Below are positions 1-8,435 of a stretch of DNA of 64,000 nt, piece after piece. The translations under genes and the position numbers were made by a program. The notes below the pieces were generated by a model, which did no database searches, was not told where the DNA came from, and saw only the letters and a program-made list of their open reading frames with translations. This DNA is from Ornithinibacillus salinisoli (GTDB lineage Bacteria > Bacillota > Bacilli > Bacillales > Amphibacillaceae), in the NCBI RefSeq assembly GCF_042682545.1, contig NZ_JBHUHQ010000014.1. One strand, 5' to 3'. Positions within the stretch are counted from its first letter, which is position 1. Each line of letters begins with the position of its first letter.

Positions 1-93
1 GTAGGGGGCGAACAGTTTAGCTGACGGGATCAAGTCCCACGGGTGCTTTCGTTCTACCCCGGCTACAATGTAAATGATAAGACCATATAAAAT

Positions 94-123
94 AAGGTCA
101 ACCAGTAATTTCTGGTTAACCTT
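94..123. terminator. Hairpin, possible terminator
   Basis: AAGGTCAACCAG pairs with CTGGTTAACCTT around a 6-nt loop, with one G:T pair. There is no long T-run after it, so termination is uncertain. Confidence 0.4.
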
Positions 124-170
124 ATAATACGAACGGGAGCTTTAGTTTAACAAAACAATGTAAATTAGAA

Positions 171-206
171 CGCTTGGATAACTTAATATCCAAGCGTATT
201 TCTTTA
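171..206 (+). terminator. Intrinsic terminator
   Basis: Perfect 10-bp stem CGCTTGGATA / TATCCAAGCG with loop ACTTAA, followed by TATTTCTTT. It would end transcription from a gene left of the window. Confidence 0.6.
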
Positions 207-494
207 CCATTTGTAATGTTATTTTACTCTGTAAATTGGTGTGATAATTCTGTTGTTATTTTGTCTTCTAAATACGTTTTTGTACTTCAAAACCGAACTA
301 CTTAGTGTTAGACATCAGAGTTTTTTTGATACTTGATAAACTCAAATATTCACTGATATAAGAATTCACCAGTTCCTGATTTGTGTGATTACAGATAGGA
401 TATTCATACGTGTATGTCGAAATAAGAGTGAAAAGGTGGGACTTTTTTTTATTTAGCATCGTCTAATGAAAAAGAGTATAAAGTTGGTGATGAG

Positions 495-1040
495 TTGGAA
501 CAAGAAATTGGGGATCAAGAAATATTATCGCATTCAAGAGAAGAGGCAATTAGCCACATCATTGACATCTATGGTGAATCGATTAAAAGGCTCATTTTTA
601 CTTATGTTAAAAATTATGCACAAGCAGACGATTTATTTCAGGAATTTTTAATAAAAGTTTATCAGAACCTAGATCAATTTAATAGAAACTCTTCCTTGAA
701 AACATGGTTATATCGGATTGCCATTAATAAATGTAAAGATTATTTAAGATCACCATTAAATCGACTTTTTCCACTTCACGAGTATACGAAAGGTTCGACA
801 ATGGTTAAGTCAGCGGAAGATATTACATTAGAAAACGAACAACAGCAAGCGATTGTTCATTCCATTTTAGCTTTGCCCATAAAATATCGTGAAATCTTTG
901 TACTGCGATATTATCAAGATTTTACTATAAAACAAGTAAGTGATGCTTTAGGAGTGCAAGAGTCCACAGTTAAAACGAGAATTATGCGTGGAAAGAAAAA
1001 GCTTCAATTAAAACTGGATGGTGATTATTTTGGGAAATAA
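495..1040 (+). CDS. ECF-family RNA polymerase sigma factor
   Basis: Group 4 (ECF) sigma-70 factor of 181 aa, the usual length. Region 2 spans about residues 25-95 (DDLFQEFLIKVYQNLDQF, then SLKTWLYRIAINKCKDYLR). Region 4 follows at about 115-175, with an HTH around YYQDFTIKQVSDALGVQEST. The only start in this frame after the upstream stop is TTG at 495, preceded by GGTGAT at 486-491. It overlaps the next gene, which encodes a membrane protein, as is usual for ECF factors and their anti-sigma partners. I found no clear autoregulatory ECF promoter upstream. Which stress it answers to cannot be told from the sequence. Confidence 0.9.
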   Translation: MEQEIGDQEILSHSREEAISHIIDIYGESIKRLIFTYVKNYAQADDLFQEFLIKVYQNLDQFNRNSSLKTWLYRIAINKCKDYLRSPLNRLFPLHEYTKGSTMVKSAEDITLENEQQQAIVHSILALPIKYREIFVLRYYQDFTIKQVSDALGVQESTVKTRIMRGKKKLQLKLDGDYFGK

Positions 1041-1599
1041 GAAAAACGATCTAAAGCAGGCATTTGATCAATATATTGGAACCGAACCATTGGTGAAGGA
1101 AGAAGATAGAAGTTGCGTTGCCAAATGGTTGCAACAACGTTGTGTGTCCTGTGAGCGTTGTTTTCGACGGAACTGCGTTAAAGGATTAACTACTTTTGAA
1201 AGAAAGCTTTTATCTGCTTTTATAACGGTATTAATCACAGTTCCTATAATCACCATGATCCTTTCCGGATGGGAGAGACCGATGGAAGGGTATATGCAAA
1301 TGATTGGTATTGTTTGTTTATATTTAATTCCAATGATTTTATTATATGGACTACCAGTAACAATGCTATCGGAGTATGTTACAAAGAAAAAGCAAGGGAT
1401 AGAAAGATCACGTAGAGCACTTTATGTTCATTTGTTTTTTGGTCTTAGTTTTACATTTTTGTTCGTTTTAATATTTGATTCTAGGGTAACGACCTATTTC
1501 TTTCATCCGATTGATCGTTTTCTTTTTATTTGTTCGACACTGACTTCTTTCATTTTCTGGGCGGTTGATGAACTTATAAGACGGTATGAAATTGATTGA
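1018..1599 (+). CDS. Cys-rich membrane protein, putative anti-sigma partner
   Basis: A 193-aa protein overlapping the end of the sigma gene; TTG at 1030 is an alternative start behind GGTGAT. A cytoplasmic N-terminal part of about 60 residues carries a cysteine cluster, CVSCERCFRRNC, which could bind a metal or act as a thiol sensor. About four hydrophobic segments follow (near residues 64-84, 92-115, 135-155, 165-185). It lacks the HxxxCxxC signature of classical zinc anti-sigma factors. The anti-sigma role is inferred from translational coupling and topology. I do not recognise the family. Confidence 0.7.
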   Translation: MVIILGNKKNDLKQAFDQYIGTEPLVKEEDRSCVAKWLQQRCVSCERCFRRNCVKGLTTFERKLLSAFITVLITVPIITMILSGWERPMEGYMQMIGIVCLYLIPMILLYGLPVTMLSEYVTKKKQGIERSRRALYVHLFFGLSFTFLFVLIFDSRVTTYFFHPIDRFLFICSTLTSFIFWAVDELIRRYEID

Positions 1600-1717
1600 A
1601 TAATAATTTTTCCGTGCAAATAGTCTAATTAAAATGAATTTTCCTTCATTTTTATACTAAGACAACCTAGGGACGAATAAGTTGTTAAGTAGAAACTGTA
1701 ACTGGAGGAGTATGAGA

Positions 1718-3130
1718 ATGGAAATTCATGTCGTGGAACGTGGTGAAACTTTATGGAGAATTACCCAGCTTTATAATGCGGATATAAACCAAATCGCATT
1801 GGTAAATCAATTGGAGAATCTAAATGTGCTGGTAGTTGGGCAGGCGCTTGTCATTCCGGAATTAGATCAAGAATATGTCGTACAGTCGGGGGATAATCTT
1901 TGGTCGATTGCAAATCGTTTAGATGTTACGGTGCAAGAGCTTGTCCAAGCAAATGGTTTAACCAATCCCAATTTAATTTATGTCGGCGAGTTATTAGAAT
2001 TACCTTTTTTTCCTCATACGGTGCAACCTGGTGAATACCTCTGGTCCATCGCACAACGCTATGGAGTTACCATCAATCAAATTCTGCAAGCAAATAATAT
2101 TGAAAGTCCTTCCTTAATATATCCAGGTCAAACATTACGGATCCCAAAAGGCGTTAAGCCAACAATTGAAGTGAATGCTTACACAACACAAATGAATGAA
2201 CAGGGTAGGCAGGAAGTATTGGCTCTTGGAAGAAATTTCACGTATCTGTCTCCATTTATGTATAGTTTTCGAGAAGATGGCAGTCTTACCGAGATGCAAG
2301 ATGCTCCGATAATTGAAGCCGCAGCTGCAAATGAGATTTCTCCTCTTTTGGTGTTGACCAATTACTCTGGGCAAAGCTTTGATTCCGATCTTGGTGCAGC
2401 TTTATTGCGTAATACGGATGTGCAGGATACGTTAATTACCAACATTCTTCAAGTAATGCGGGAAAAAGGTTATACAGGGTTGAATATTGATTTTGAATAT
2501 CTTTATCCTGAAGACCGAGAAAATTATAATGCGTTTTTACGGCAAGTAGTTGCGAGATTACATACAGAGGGATTCTCGGTTTCAACTGCTCTAGCACCGA
2601 AAGAAAGTGCGGATCAACAAGGGTTGCTTTATGAAGCGCATGATTATCGGGCACATGGTGAAATTGTCGATTTTATCATTTTGATGACGTACGAATGGGG
2701 GTGGGCAGGAGGAGAACCTTGGGCAATTGCTCCAATCACGAAAATGCGGGATGTCTTAGATTATGCTGTGACAGACATACCACCTGCTAAAATTTTGATG
2801 GGTGTACCCTTGTATGGTCGAGATTGGAGAGTTCCTTGGGTAGAAGGTACTTTCGCCCAAACGGTTAGTCCCGTTCAAGCGGTTAATCGAGCAGGCAATT
2901 ATGGTGTTGAAATACAATATAATGAAAACTATCAATCGCCTTTCTATCATTATGTAGATGAAGATGGGCAGGAGCATGAAGTATGGTTTGAAGATGCACG
3001 TAGTATGCAAGCGAAATATGATTTAGTAACTGATTACGGACTTAGAGGGGTAAGTTACTGGGTCTTAGGTAATCGGTTTCCGCAAAATTGGCCAGTGCTG
3101 CAAAATAATTTCACGATAAGAAAACTGTAA
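1718..3130 (+). CDS. sleL: Spore cortex-lytic glycoside hydrolase, LysM-LysM-LysM-GH18 (SleL/YaaH-like)
   Basis: Family of SleL/YaaH N-acetylglucosaminidases that cleave cortex peptidoglycan during germination. Three LysM modules occupy about residues 1-47, 51-95 and 98-142 (VERGETLWRI, VQSGDNLWSIA, VQPGEYLWSIA). A GH18 catalytic barrel runs from about 150 to 470. The catalytic motif is seen as GLNIDFEYL, with the acid/base Glu near residue 260. There is no signal peptide, as usual for SleL, which is placed in the coat region. ATG 1718 is chosen because GGAGG ends 9 nt upstream; ATG 1712 is too close. LysM count is three rather than the two seen in many homologues. A strong terminator follows. 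Confidence 0.88.
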   Translation: MEIHVVERGETLWRITQLYNADINQIALVNQLENLNVLVVGQALVIPELDQEYVVQSGDNLWSIANRLDVTVQELVQANGLTNPNLIYVGELLELPFFPHTVQPGEYLWSIAQRYGVTINQILQANNIESPSLIYPGQTLRIPKGVKPTIEVNAYTTQMNEQGRQEVLALGRNFTYLSPFMYSFREDGSLTEMQDAPIIEAAAANEISPLLVLTNYSGQSFDSDLGAALLRNTDVQDTLITNILQVMREKGYTGLNIDFEYLYPEDRENYNAFLRQVVARLHTEGFSVSTALAPKESADQQGLLYEAHDYRAHGEIVDFIILMTYEWGWAGGEPWAIAPITKMRDVLDYAVTDIPPAKILMGVPLYGRDWRVPWVEGTFAQTVSPVQAVNRAGNYGVEIQYNENYQSPFYHYVDEDGQEHEVWFEDARSMQAKYDLVTDYGLRGVSYWVLGNRFPQNWPVLQNNFTIRKL

Positions 3131-3142
3131 TATAACTATTTA

Positions 3143-3187
3143 AATAACACTATTAACGACTGTTAATAGTGTTATTTATCATTTTTA
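3143..3187 (+). terminator. Intrinsic terminator after sleL
   Basis: Perfect 15-bp stem: AATAACACTATTAAC pairs with GTTAATAGTGTTATT around GACT, followed by TATCATTTTT. Confidence 0.85.
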
Positions 3188-3262
3188 AAGGTTGTTTTCT
3201 AATAGATCGTTGATATTCCTAAGTATGAATTTTATTGTAATTGATATAAAACGTACAGTAAC

Positions 3263-3322
3263 TTACTGCTGTGAATAGTCGCCCGCGCACGGGGAAGTAT
3301 TTTGTCGGAGCGAATTTTGTAG
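3263..3322 (-). repeat. Decayed fragment of an intergenic GC-rich repeat
   Basis: GCCCGCG...GGAAGTATTTTGTCGGAGCG resembles part of the element at 34507-34626 (GCCCGCGG..GCGAAGTATTCTGCCGGAGCG). It lies in the 300-base gene-free stretch 3131-3431, in which I see nothing else besides the terminator. Confidence 0.45.
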
Positions 3323-3431
3323 AACTCGATTAAATAGTAGTGTAAGTTAAAACCTGAAAGAGTTACTAGGCACTTTATATAAAAATAGCAACAAACATGT
3401 AAAAATGCCTTTTAAAAAAAGAGTCTGTTTT

Positions 3432-3884
3432 TTAAAGTACGTTGTTTTTTTTAACCGTTTTTTCAAGGAGTTCTTTAAACATTTGTCTTTCTTGTTCCGT
3501 AAATGGTTTAGGTCCTTTTGTTTTTTGACCACTTCGTCTTGCTTTGGCACTGACATGTCTAGTTTGTAAAAGTCTATCAATATTTTCGTTTGTATAGGCA
3601 AAGCCTTTATGGTGTAAGACAATACAGCCTTTTCCAAGTCCGAGGGAAGCGAGCCCATAATCTTGCGTAATAATGATGTCATTTTTTTGTGCCATTTGCA
3701 TAATGCGGTAATCTGCTGCATCTGCACCTGTATCCACATAAATTGTTTGAACGCCAGCTATCTCTTCATCATGAGAAAAATGACTAAAGCTTTTAACAAG
3801 CACAACCTCTAATTGCGCTTCCTTTGCTACTTGAATAACAATATCTTTTACTGGACTTGCATCTGCATCAACATATATTTTCAT
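3432..3884 (-). CDS. yqxD: UPF0178 (YaiI/YqxD) family protein
   Basis: A 150-aa protein that matches the YaiI/YqxD (DUF188) family end to end. The N-terminus MKIYVDADASPVKD carries the conserved Asp pair, followed by YVDTGADAADYRIM and IITQDYGLASLGL. The fold is PIN-domain-like with clustered acidic residues, so a nuclease-like activity has been suspected for the family, but no function is established. ATG 3884 is preceded by GGAGAAAG. It is monocistronic and flanked by unrelated genes. The C-terminal tail is basic. Confidence 0.85.
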   Translation of the reverse strand: MKIYVDADASPVKDIVIQVAKEAQLEVVLVKSFSHFSHDEEIAGVQTIYVDTGADAADYRIMQMAQKNDIIITQDYGLASLGLGKGCIVLHHKGFAYTNENIDRLLQTRHVSAKARRSGQKTKGPKPFTEQERQMFKELLEKTVKKNNVL

Positions 3885-4015
3885 AACTTTCTCCTATGCT
3901 ACTTTTCTTTCATCTAAACGAATGGAATTGTATTTGTCAAATGTTAGATATTTTTCGGGCGAGGGCGAATGTACAAGGAGCTTTTGAAAAAGCCAGGAAA
4001 ATGAAACCAAGCTTA

Positions 4016-4537
4016 TCAATGTATCACTTTTCCGTTCGTATCAAAAAATTGTATTTCACGATCTATTAAGGCGGGGTCAAGCCGATGGAATACCCATAAT
4101 TGAAAGTCCGTTCCTACGAGTGGCAAAAGATCTGCTTTTTGTTCTTCCAGTTGGACGGATGCTACTTCAGCTGTTGCAAATCCTAATAAATAATCTCCAT
4201 CTCCACTTTTTAGACTGCCGTTTGTATTATCTTTGGTGATTTTTCCACCACCGAACATATCTACATATTTCCAACCGTATGTTCCTTTTCTAAATGTTGA
4301 TACACATATATAGTCTTTAGGTTCTGTAATCTCCGAATAGAAATATAGATATGCATAATGATCATCGACGTATATTGTTTCCAGGATCTCTTGAATTTCT
4401 AAAGTTGGATCTTCTAGATTACGTAAAGCTTCTGTTGGAGTCGAAAAAGATGAAATTCTATTGTTGAAATCGACGTATATTATAATTCCGGCTAGTAGTA
4501 CAGCGATAATTCCCAAACGGTATAATTCCTTTCGCAT
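4016..4537 (-). CDS. Membrane-anchored hypothetical protein
   Basis: A 173-aa protein with one N-terminal hydrophobic segment (about residues 8-22) and an extracytoplasmic remainder of about 150 residues. There is no lipobox and no recognised domain. ATG 4537 has an excellent AAGGAGGAA site. It faces away from the metallopeptidase-like gene at 4692 and shares an intergenic promoter region with it. Function unknown. Confidence 0.7.
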   Translation of the reverse strand: MRKELYRLGIIAVLLAGIIIYVDFNNRISSFSTPTEALRNLEDPTLEIQEILETIYVDDHYAYLYFYSEITEPKDYICVSTFRKGTYGWKYVDMFGGGKITKDNTNGSLKSGDGDYLLGFATAEVASVQLEEQKADLLPLVGTDFQLWVFHRLDPALIDREIQFFDTNGKVIH

Positions 4538-4691
4538 GATTTCCTCCTTTCATTGATTTTAAGTATATATTATAGACTATTCTGAAAATATTTTCAAGTA
4601 CCACACTTTTAAATATCAGTGAAACCTAGCGAAGGCAAGTTTCGTATAAAAACGTAAATATAAAATTAAATTATAAATGGGGGAGATGCGT

Positions 4692-5828
4692 TTGAGGAAA
4701 ATATCATTGTTTTTATTACTTTTGATTGTGTTTTTAGGAATATTCTATTTCATTATCAATGGAATAAATGAAGAAAGTGTATATGAAAATGAAACTATTA
4801 ATGAAAGTAATAACGAAAGTAATGGCAATACTAGAACAATGAAAATCTTATCTAATTATGAGGATTCTGGGAAAGAATGTAAATTAATCGAGGAAGTTAT
4901 AGAACGAGGGGATTGCTTTCAAACAGTGAATGAAAAATACTTAAGTTGGTATTTGGAACAGTCCAAAGTAGAATTCTATTTTCCGTTTCAACAAGATCAG
5001 GAGAATTGGGAGGATGTCTTTTATTACTCGGTGGATAAGCAAGATACCCTTGAAAAGTTAAACGAAACAGATTATTTTGATGACTATGTTGATCCATATG
5101 GATTGGCAGATTCTGAAACAAACCATCAACGAGGAATGGAAACTGTGCAAGAATATTGGCACATATTCTCTAACATGATTCCACAAGAATATCGCACCTC
5201 CTTAAAGAGTGTGTATTGGACAGATACTGGAGAGGATCTAGTATTGGGTGTGGGAAGGGATGAAACAAATATGCAGGATACAGTTCTGATGCTGTCGCAT
5301 AATATTGGAGAATACCATCCTACGAACAAATATACTTTTATACACGAGTTTGCCCATGTACTAACACTTAATGAAGAACAAATAAAGATTGATGAACAAC
5401 TTTATAATTCAGAGGATGTAACTATTCTCGAAGATGCAAAAGCCAGTTGTTCAACGCACTTCGTGACATATGGTTGGGGCTGTATGAATGAATCGAGTTA
5501 TTTAAACAACTTCTACCATCAATTTTGGGATGATATTTATGGCAAATATAATGAAATTGATTGGGAATCAGAAGATGATTATAAAGAATTTTTCTTTGCC
5601 TATGAAGACAGGTTTTTCAATAGTTATCAAGGAACGAATCCAGAAGAAGATATTGCCGAATCATTTACTTATTTTGTGAAGATGGACCGAGAAGAGCTCG
5701 AAGAAAATACACAAATGAAGTACGAAAAGATAAATTTCTTCTACCAATATGACGAACTAGTAGAATTACGAACACAAATTTTAGAAAATATATATGACAT
5801 TTCTATAGAAGATGGAGAATTTTACTAA
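4692..5828 (+). CDS. Membrane-anchored HExxH metallopeptidase-like protein
   Basis: About 378 aa starting with a signal anchor (MRKISLFLLLLIVFLGIFYF) and an Asn/Glu-rich linker, so the body should be outside the membrane. The motif FIHEFAHVLTL (HEFAH) is a zincin zinc site; a possible third ligand lies downstream in EEDIAESFTYF. This arrangement suggests a gluzincin-like peptidase, but the family is not recognised and the substrate is unknown. TTG 4692 is preferred because GGGGAG lies 6 nt upstream, whereas ATG 4677 and 4686 precede or touch that site. A long palindromic terminator follows at once. The sequence is acidic, which fits a halotolerant host. Confidence 0.7.
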   Translation: MRKISLFLLLLIVFLGIFYFIINGINEESVYENETINESNNESNGNTRTMKILSNYEDSGKECKLIEEVIERGDCFQTVNEKYLSWYLEQSKVEFYFPFQQDQENWEDVFYYSVDKQDTLEKLNETDYFDDYVDPYGLADSETNHQRGMETVQEYWHIFSNMIPQEYRTSLKSVYWTDTGEDLVLGVGRDETNMQDTVLMLSHNIGEYHPTNKYTFIHEFAHVLTLNEEQIKIDEQLYNSEDVTILEDAKASCSTHFVTYGWGCMNESSYLNNFYHQFWDDIYGKYNEIDWESEDDYKEFFFAYEDRFFNSYQGTNPEEDIAESFTYFVKMDREELEENTQMKYEKINFFYQYDELVELRTQILENIYDISIEDGEFY

Positions 5829-5881
5829 AAAAGGTGCCTGGCACTTGTCAAAAATTGACAAGTGCCAGGCACCTTTTTTTA
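5827..5881 (+). terminator. Long palindromic terminator
   Basis: GGTGCCTGGCACTTGTCA and its exact complement form an ~23-bp hairpin with a 5-nt loop (5851-5855), followed by seven T residues. Near-identical GGTGCCTGGCAC palindromes are common in Bacillaceae intergenic DNA, so this may be a repeat reused as a terminator. Confidence 0.85.
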
Positions 5882-5899
5882 TTATACAATAATATGCAC

Positions 5900-5929
5900 T
5901 TTACAATAGTGTGTGGCATACACTATAAT
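5900..5929 (+). promoter_or_regulatory. Sigma-A promoter with embedded palindromic operator (PadR candidate)
   Basis: TTTACA (5900-5905) and TATAAT (5924-5929) are separated by 18 nt. The palindrome ATAGTGTGT-GGC-ATACACTAT (5906-5926) fills the spacer and overlaps the -10 box. It lies 20 bases before the padR-like start, so autorepression is the natural reading. Confidence 0.75.
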
Positions 5930-5948
5930 ATGAGTAGGAGTTGATTAT

Positions 5949-6311
5949 ATGAGTGATGTAAATGAACATATTGATAAAATCATGCAGGAGTTGCGACGGG
6001 GGACGATTACAATTGGGGTTTTGAGTCAGTTGTCCGAACCGCAATATGGTTATTCACTTGTTTCGAAGCTGACCGATAAAGGGGTTCAAGTAGAAGCTGG
6101 GACACTTTACCCCTTACTAAGAAGGTTGGAAAAGCAAGGGCTACTTGAAAGCAAGTGGGATACAAATGAGGCAAGGCCACGGAAATATTATTTGCTTAGT
6201 GAAACCGGAAAAGAAGTGTTTGATCGTTTGTGTGTGGAATGGGAAAGTATTATCGGCAGTCTAAACCAATTATTAGAAACTAAGGGAGGAACAGATAATG
6301 GAAATCATTGA
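5949..6311 (+). CDS. PadR-family transcriptional regulator
   Basis: A 120-aa winged-helix repressor of the short PadR class. The PF03551 core is clear: GTITIGVLSQL, then QYGYSLVSKL, then VEAGTLYPLLRRLEKQGLLES, followed by the wing ARPRKYYLL. PadR proteins bind palindromes overlapping their own promoters; such a site is present at 5906-5926. The end overlaps the next gene by 14 bp, so the two are translationally coupled. These pairs usually control a membrane protein carrying a HAAS domain, as here. The inducer is unknown. Confidence 0.9.
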   Translation: MSDVNEHIDKIMQELRRGTITIGVLSQLSEPQYGYSLVSKLTDKGVQVEAGTLYPLLRRLEKQGLLESKWDTNEARPRKYYLLSETGKEVFDRLCVEWESIIGSLNQLLETKGGTDNGNH

Positions 6312-7305
6312 TCGTTATATCTATGCGGTAACACAGCGCTTACCGCAAAATCAAAGGAAAGATATTTCTGTTGAGTTAAGAGGATTAATTGAAGATATGG
6401 TAGAGGAACGTAAAAATGGTAATGAAAATACCGAAGAGATAATCGAAGAGGTACTTATTGAGCTAGGAAGTCCCAGGGAATTAGCACAAAAATATCGAGG
6501 CACGAAAAGATATTTGATCGGTCCTGAAATATTCGATGCCTATCTTTGTGTGTTAAAAATTGTTTTAATAGCATTATCAGCATCCATGGGCATTGTTTTT
6601 ATGATCAGAACAATCTTAAACCCTATTGCTATTCTTGATCATTTTATTGACACGATTGTGACATCTATTGTTACTTCATTTCCGTCTGCTTTTGCCTGGG
6701 TCACCTTGATTTTTGTTATGGTAGAAATTTCTGGAAATGTAAAAGAGAAGAATATAAAGCTGGATAAGGATTGGGTACCTTCTGATCTTTCACCAATCCC
6801 AGATCCTAAGCGTGAAATTAAACTTGTTGAGCCAATCCTAGGCATTGTATTTTTTGTTTTTATAATGGCGCTGTTCCTATTTTCCAATGATTATTTTGGT
6901 CTGTATATTTTTAATAATAGTGAATTCTCTTCTGTTATTCCATTTTTAAATATAGATAGCTTTTCTTATCACTTACCTTTCATCTTATTAATTTTAGGAC
7001 TTTCTATATTAAAGGAAGTGTTGAAGTTGATTATAGGAAAATGGGATCTAAAGCTTGTACTATTTACTTTATGTATTAATATTATTTCCATAATTGCGGT
7101 ATTGTTCATGATAACGGGAGAAACTTTTTGGAACCCTAATTTTATGGCTGAACTAACACAGGCCGGATGGGTAACGGTAGGTAGTGATGAGTACTATGTT
7201 GTGGAACAAATTTGGACCAATACAACGCTATGTATTGTGATCTTCCTTCTAATCGGTTTAGTTGTAGATGTGATTAGCGGAGTTATTAAGTCAAGAAAAA
7301 AATAA
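6298..7305 (+). CDS. HAAS-domain multipass membrane protein
   Basis: A 335-aa protein whose first ~75 residues form a HAAS (permease-prefix) helical domain (RYIYAVTQRLPQNQRKDIS, then LIELGSPRELAQKYRG). About six hydrophobic segments follow, near residues 80-105, 118-145, 180-200, 225-245, 262-280 and 305-325. HAAS domains are found next to PadR regulators and are thought to link membrane proteins with signalling. No transporter or enzyme motif is visible. ATG 6298 follows GGAGG in the padR coding end. A terminator follows at 7318. Confidence 0.75.
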   Translation: MEIIDRYIYAVTQRLPQNQRKDISVELRGLIEDMVEERKNGNENTEEIIEEVLIELGSPRELAQKYRGTKRYLIGPEIFDAYLCVLKIVLIALSASMGIVFMIRTILNPIAILDHFIDTIVTSIVTSFPSAFAWVTLIFVMVEISGNVKEKNIKLDKDWVPSDLSPIPDPKREIKLVEPILGIVFFVFIMALFLFSNDYFGLYIFNNSEFSSVIPFLNIDSFSYHLPFILLILGLSILKEVLKLIIGKWDLKLVLFTLCINIISIIAVLFMITGETFWNPNFMAELTQAGWVTVGSDEYYVVEQIWTNTTLCIVIFLLIGLVVDVISGVIKSRKK

Positions 7306-7317
7306 AATAATCTTTAA

Positions 7318-7373
7318 AAAACTCATGTAATTGATTATGATAGATTTAATCAATTACGTGAGTTTCTGTTTCA
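7318..7373 (+). terminator. Intrinsic terminator
   Basis: ACTCATGTAATTGATTA pairs with TAATCAATTACGTGAGT (one G:T) around a 9-nt loop, followed by TTCTGTTT. It separates the HAAS gene from the acetyltransferase cluster. Confidence 0.7.
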
Positions 7374-7387
7374 TAGGGGGAGAGAGG

Positions 7388-7888
7388 ATGCGTTTAGAAA
7401 GACCATCATTGGAGTGGGAATTGGAACATAAAAAGTATGTGGAAGAATGGGGTCCATCACGAATGGTGCCAAGTAGTTTTAACATAGATGGATTTGATAG
7501 TTATCCAGCTTATCTAGAAGCTTTGGCAGAGCGTGAAAAGGGTAACGGAAAATGGCTACCTAATACAAACTATTTTCTTGTTAATGATCAGAACCGAATT
7601 GTTGCTATGGTAGATATTCGTCATTCTTTAAATGAACATTTGTTTAATGAAGGTGGCCATATCGGGTATAGTGTTCGAGCTGTTGAGCGTCGAAAAGGGT
7701 ATGCGACTCGCATCTTGGCAGAAGCATTAAAAAAATGTAAAGATATTGGCATTAGCCGTGTGTTAGTAACCTGTGATGAAGAGAATATTGGATCAGCAAA
7801 AACGATTCTTAACAATGGTGGAATAGAGGATAGAAGTTTCGTTGATTCAGAGGGAAGTGTCACGAGAAGGTTTTGGATAGAAAATTAG
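7388..7888 (+). CDS. GNAT family N-acetyltransferase (first of three)
   Basis: A 166-aa acetyltransferase of the GNAT superfamily. Acetyl-CoA binding motif A is seen as IGYSVRAVERRKGYATRIL (Arg/Lys-x-Gly-x-Ala loop), and motif B as VLVTCDEENIGSAKTILNNGG. The N-terminal half (RPSLEWELEHKKYVEEWG) resembles the COG3981 group of predicted acetyltransferases. ATG 7388 sits behind GGGGGAGAG; the longer upstream reading lies inside the previous terminator. The substrate cannot be predicted. It is followed closely by two more GNAT genes on the same strand. Confidence 0.85.
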   Translation: MRLERPSLEWELEHKKYVEEWGPSRMVPSSFNIDGFDSYPAYLEALAEREKGNGKWLPNTNYFLVNDQNRIVAMVDIRHSLNEHLFNEGGHIGYSVRAVERRKGYATRILAEALKKCKDIGISRVLVTCDEENIGSAKTILNNGGIEDRSFVDSEGSVTRRFWIEN

Positions 7889-7914
7889 TTTCGAAGGAAA
7901 GAGAGAGAGATCGT

Positions 7915-8418
7915 ATGGGAAGTTCAATAATAATTGATAATATGGTTGAAGCCGATTGGGAAATGGTTCGAAATATTTATATAGAAGGAATTCAAACAGG
8001 TAATGCCACGTTTGAGACGGAGCCTCCTAGTTGGGAACAATGGGATGATAGTCATGTAAAGAAATGTCGATTTGTCGTTAAGGAAAGCGGTGTGGTCATC
8101 GGCTGGGCAGCATTGTCATCAATCTCTATACGAGCTGCCTATCGTGGTGCAGTAGAAGTAAGTATCTATTTTACTAAAAATAGTATCGGAAAAGGAATAG
8201 GTAGTCTACTACTAAAGCATTTGATACATGCAAGTGAAGAGAATGGTTTTTGGACGTTACAAGCTAGTATATTCCCAGAAAATGAAAGTAGCATTCACTT
8301 ACATGAAAAGTACGGATTTAAGAAAGTTGGAACGAGAAAGCGAATTGGAAAATTGAATGGAGTATGGCGTGATGTTGTGCTTTTGGAAAGACGAAGTGAT
8401 GTTGTAGGAATCGATTAA
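7915..8418 (+). CDS. GNAT family N-acetyltransferase, phosphinothricin/methionine-sulfoximine type
   Basis: A 167-aa GNAT protein like the PAT/YwnH group, which acetylates phosphinothricin, methionine sulfoximine or related amino acids. Typical landmarks are YIEGIQTGNATFETEPPSW near the N-terminus, GAVEVSIYFTKNSIGKGIGS (motif A), NESSIHLHEKYGFKKVGT (motif B) and the end GVWRDVVLLERR. ATG 7915 follows GGAAAGAGAG; a start at 7873 would overlap the upstream gene without a good site. The physiological substrate is unknown. Confidence 0.85.
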   Translation: MGSSIIIDNMVEADWEMVRNIYIEGIQTGNATFETEPPSWEQWDDSHVKKCRFVVKESGVVIGWAALSSISIRAAYRGAVEVSIYFTKNSIGKGIGSLLLKHLIHASEENGFWTLQASIFPENESSIHLHEKYGFKKVGTRKRIGKLNGVWRDVVLLERRSDVVGID

Positions 8419-8435
8419 TCGTAAGGGGGATAGAG

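Larger units (their letters stand above)
1..494. other. Gene-free left edge with two hairpins
   Basis: No gene is supported before the first sigma factor. The first 60 bases hold GC-rich text that I cannot assign; it may be the end of an element lying to the left. Two hairpins follow (94-123 and 171-196). The rest (about 205-430) is AT-rich, and I see no convincing ORF or promoter in it. Confidence 0.5.

Noticed and set aside
1..60. Known riboswitch or tRNA fragment at the left edge
   Set aside because: No conserved core of a known class is recognisable, and the fragment is cut by the window border.
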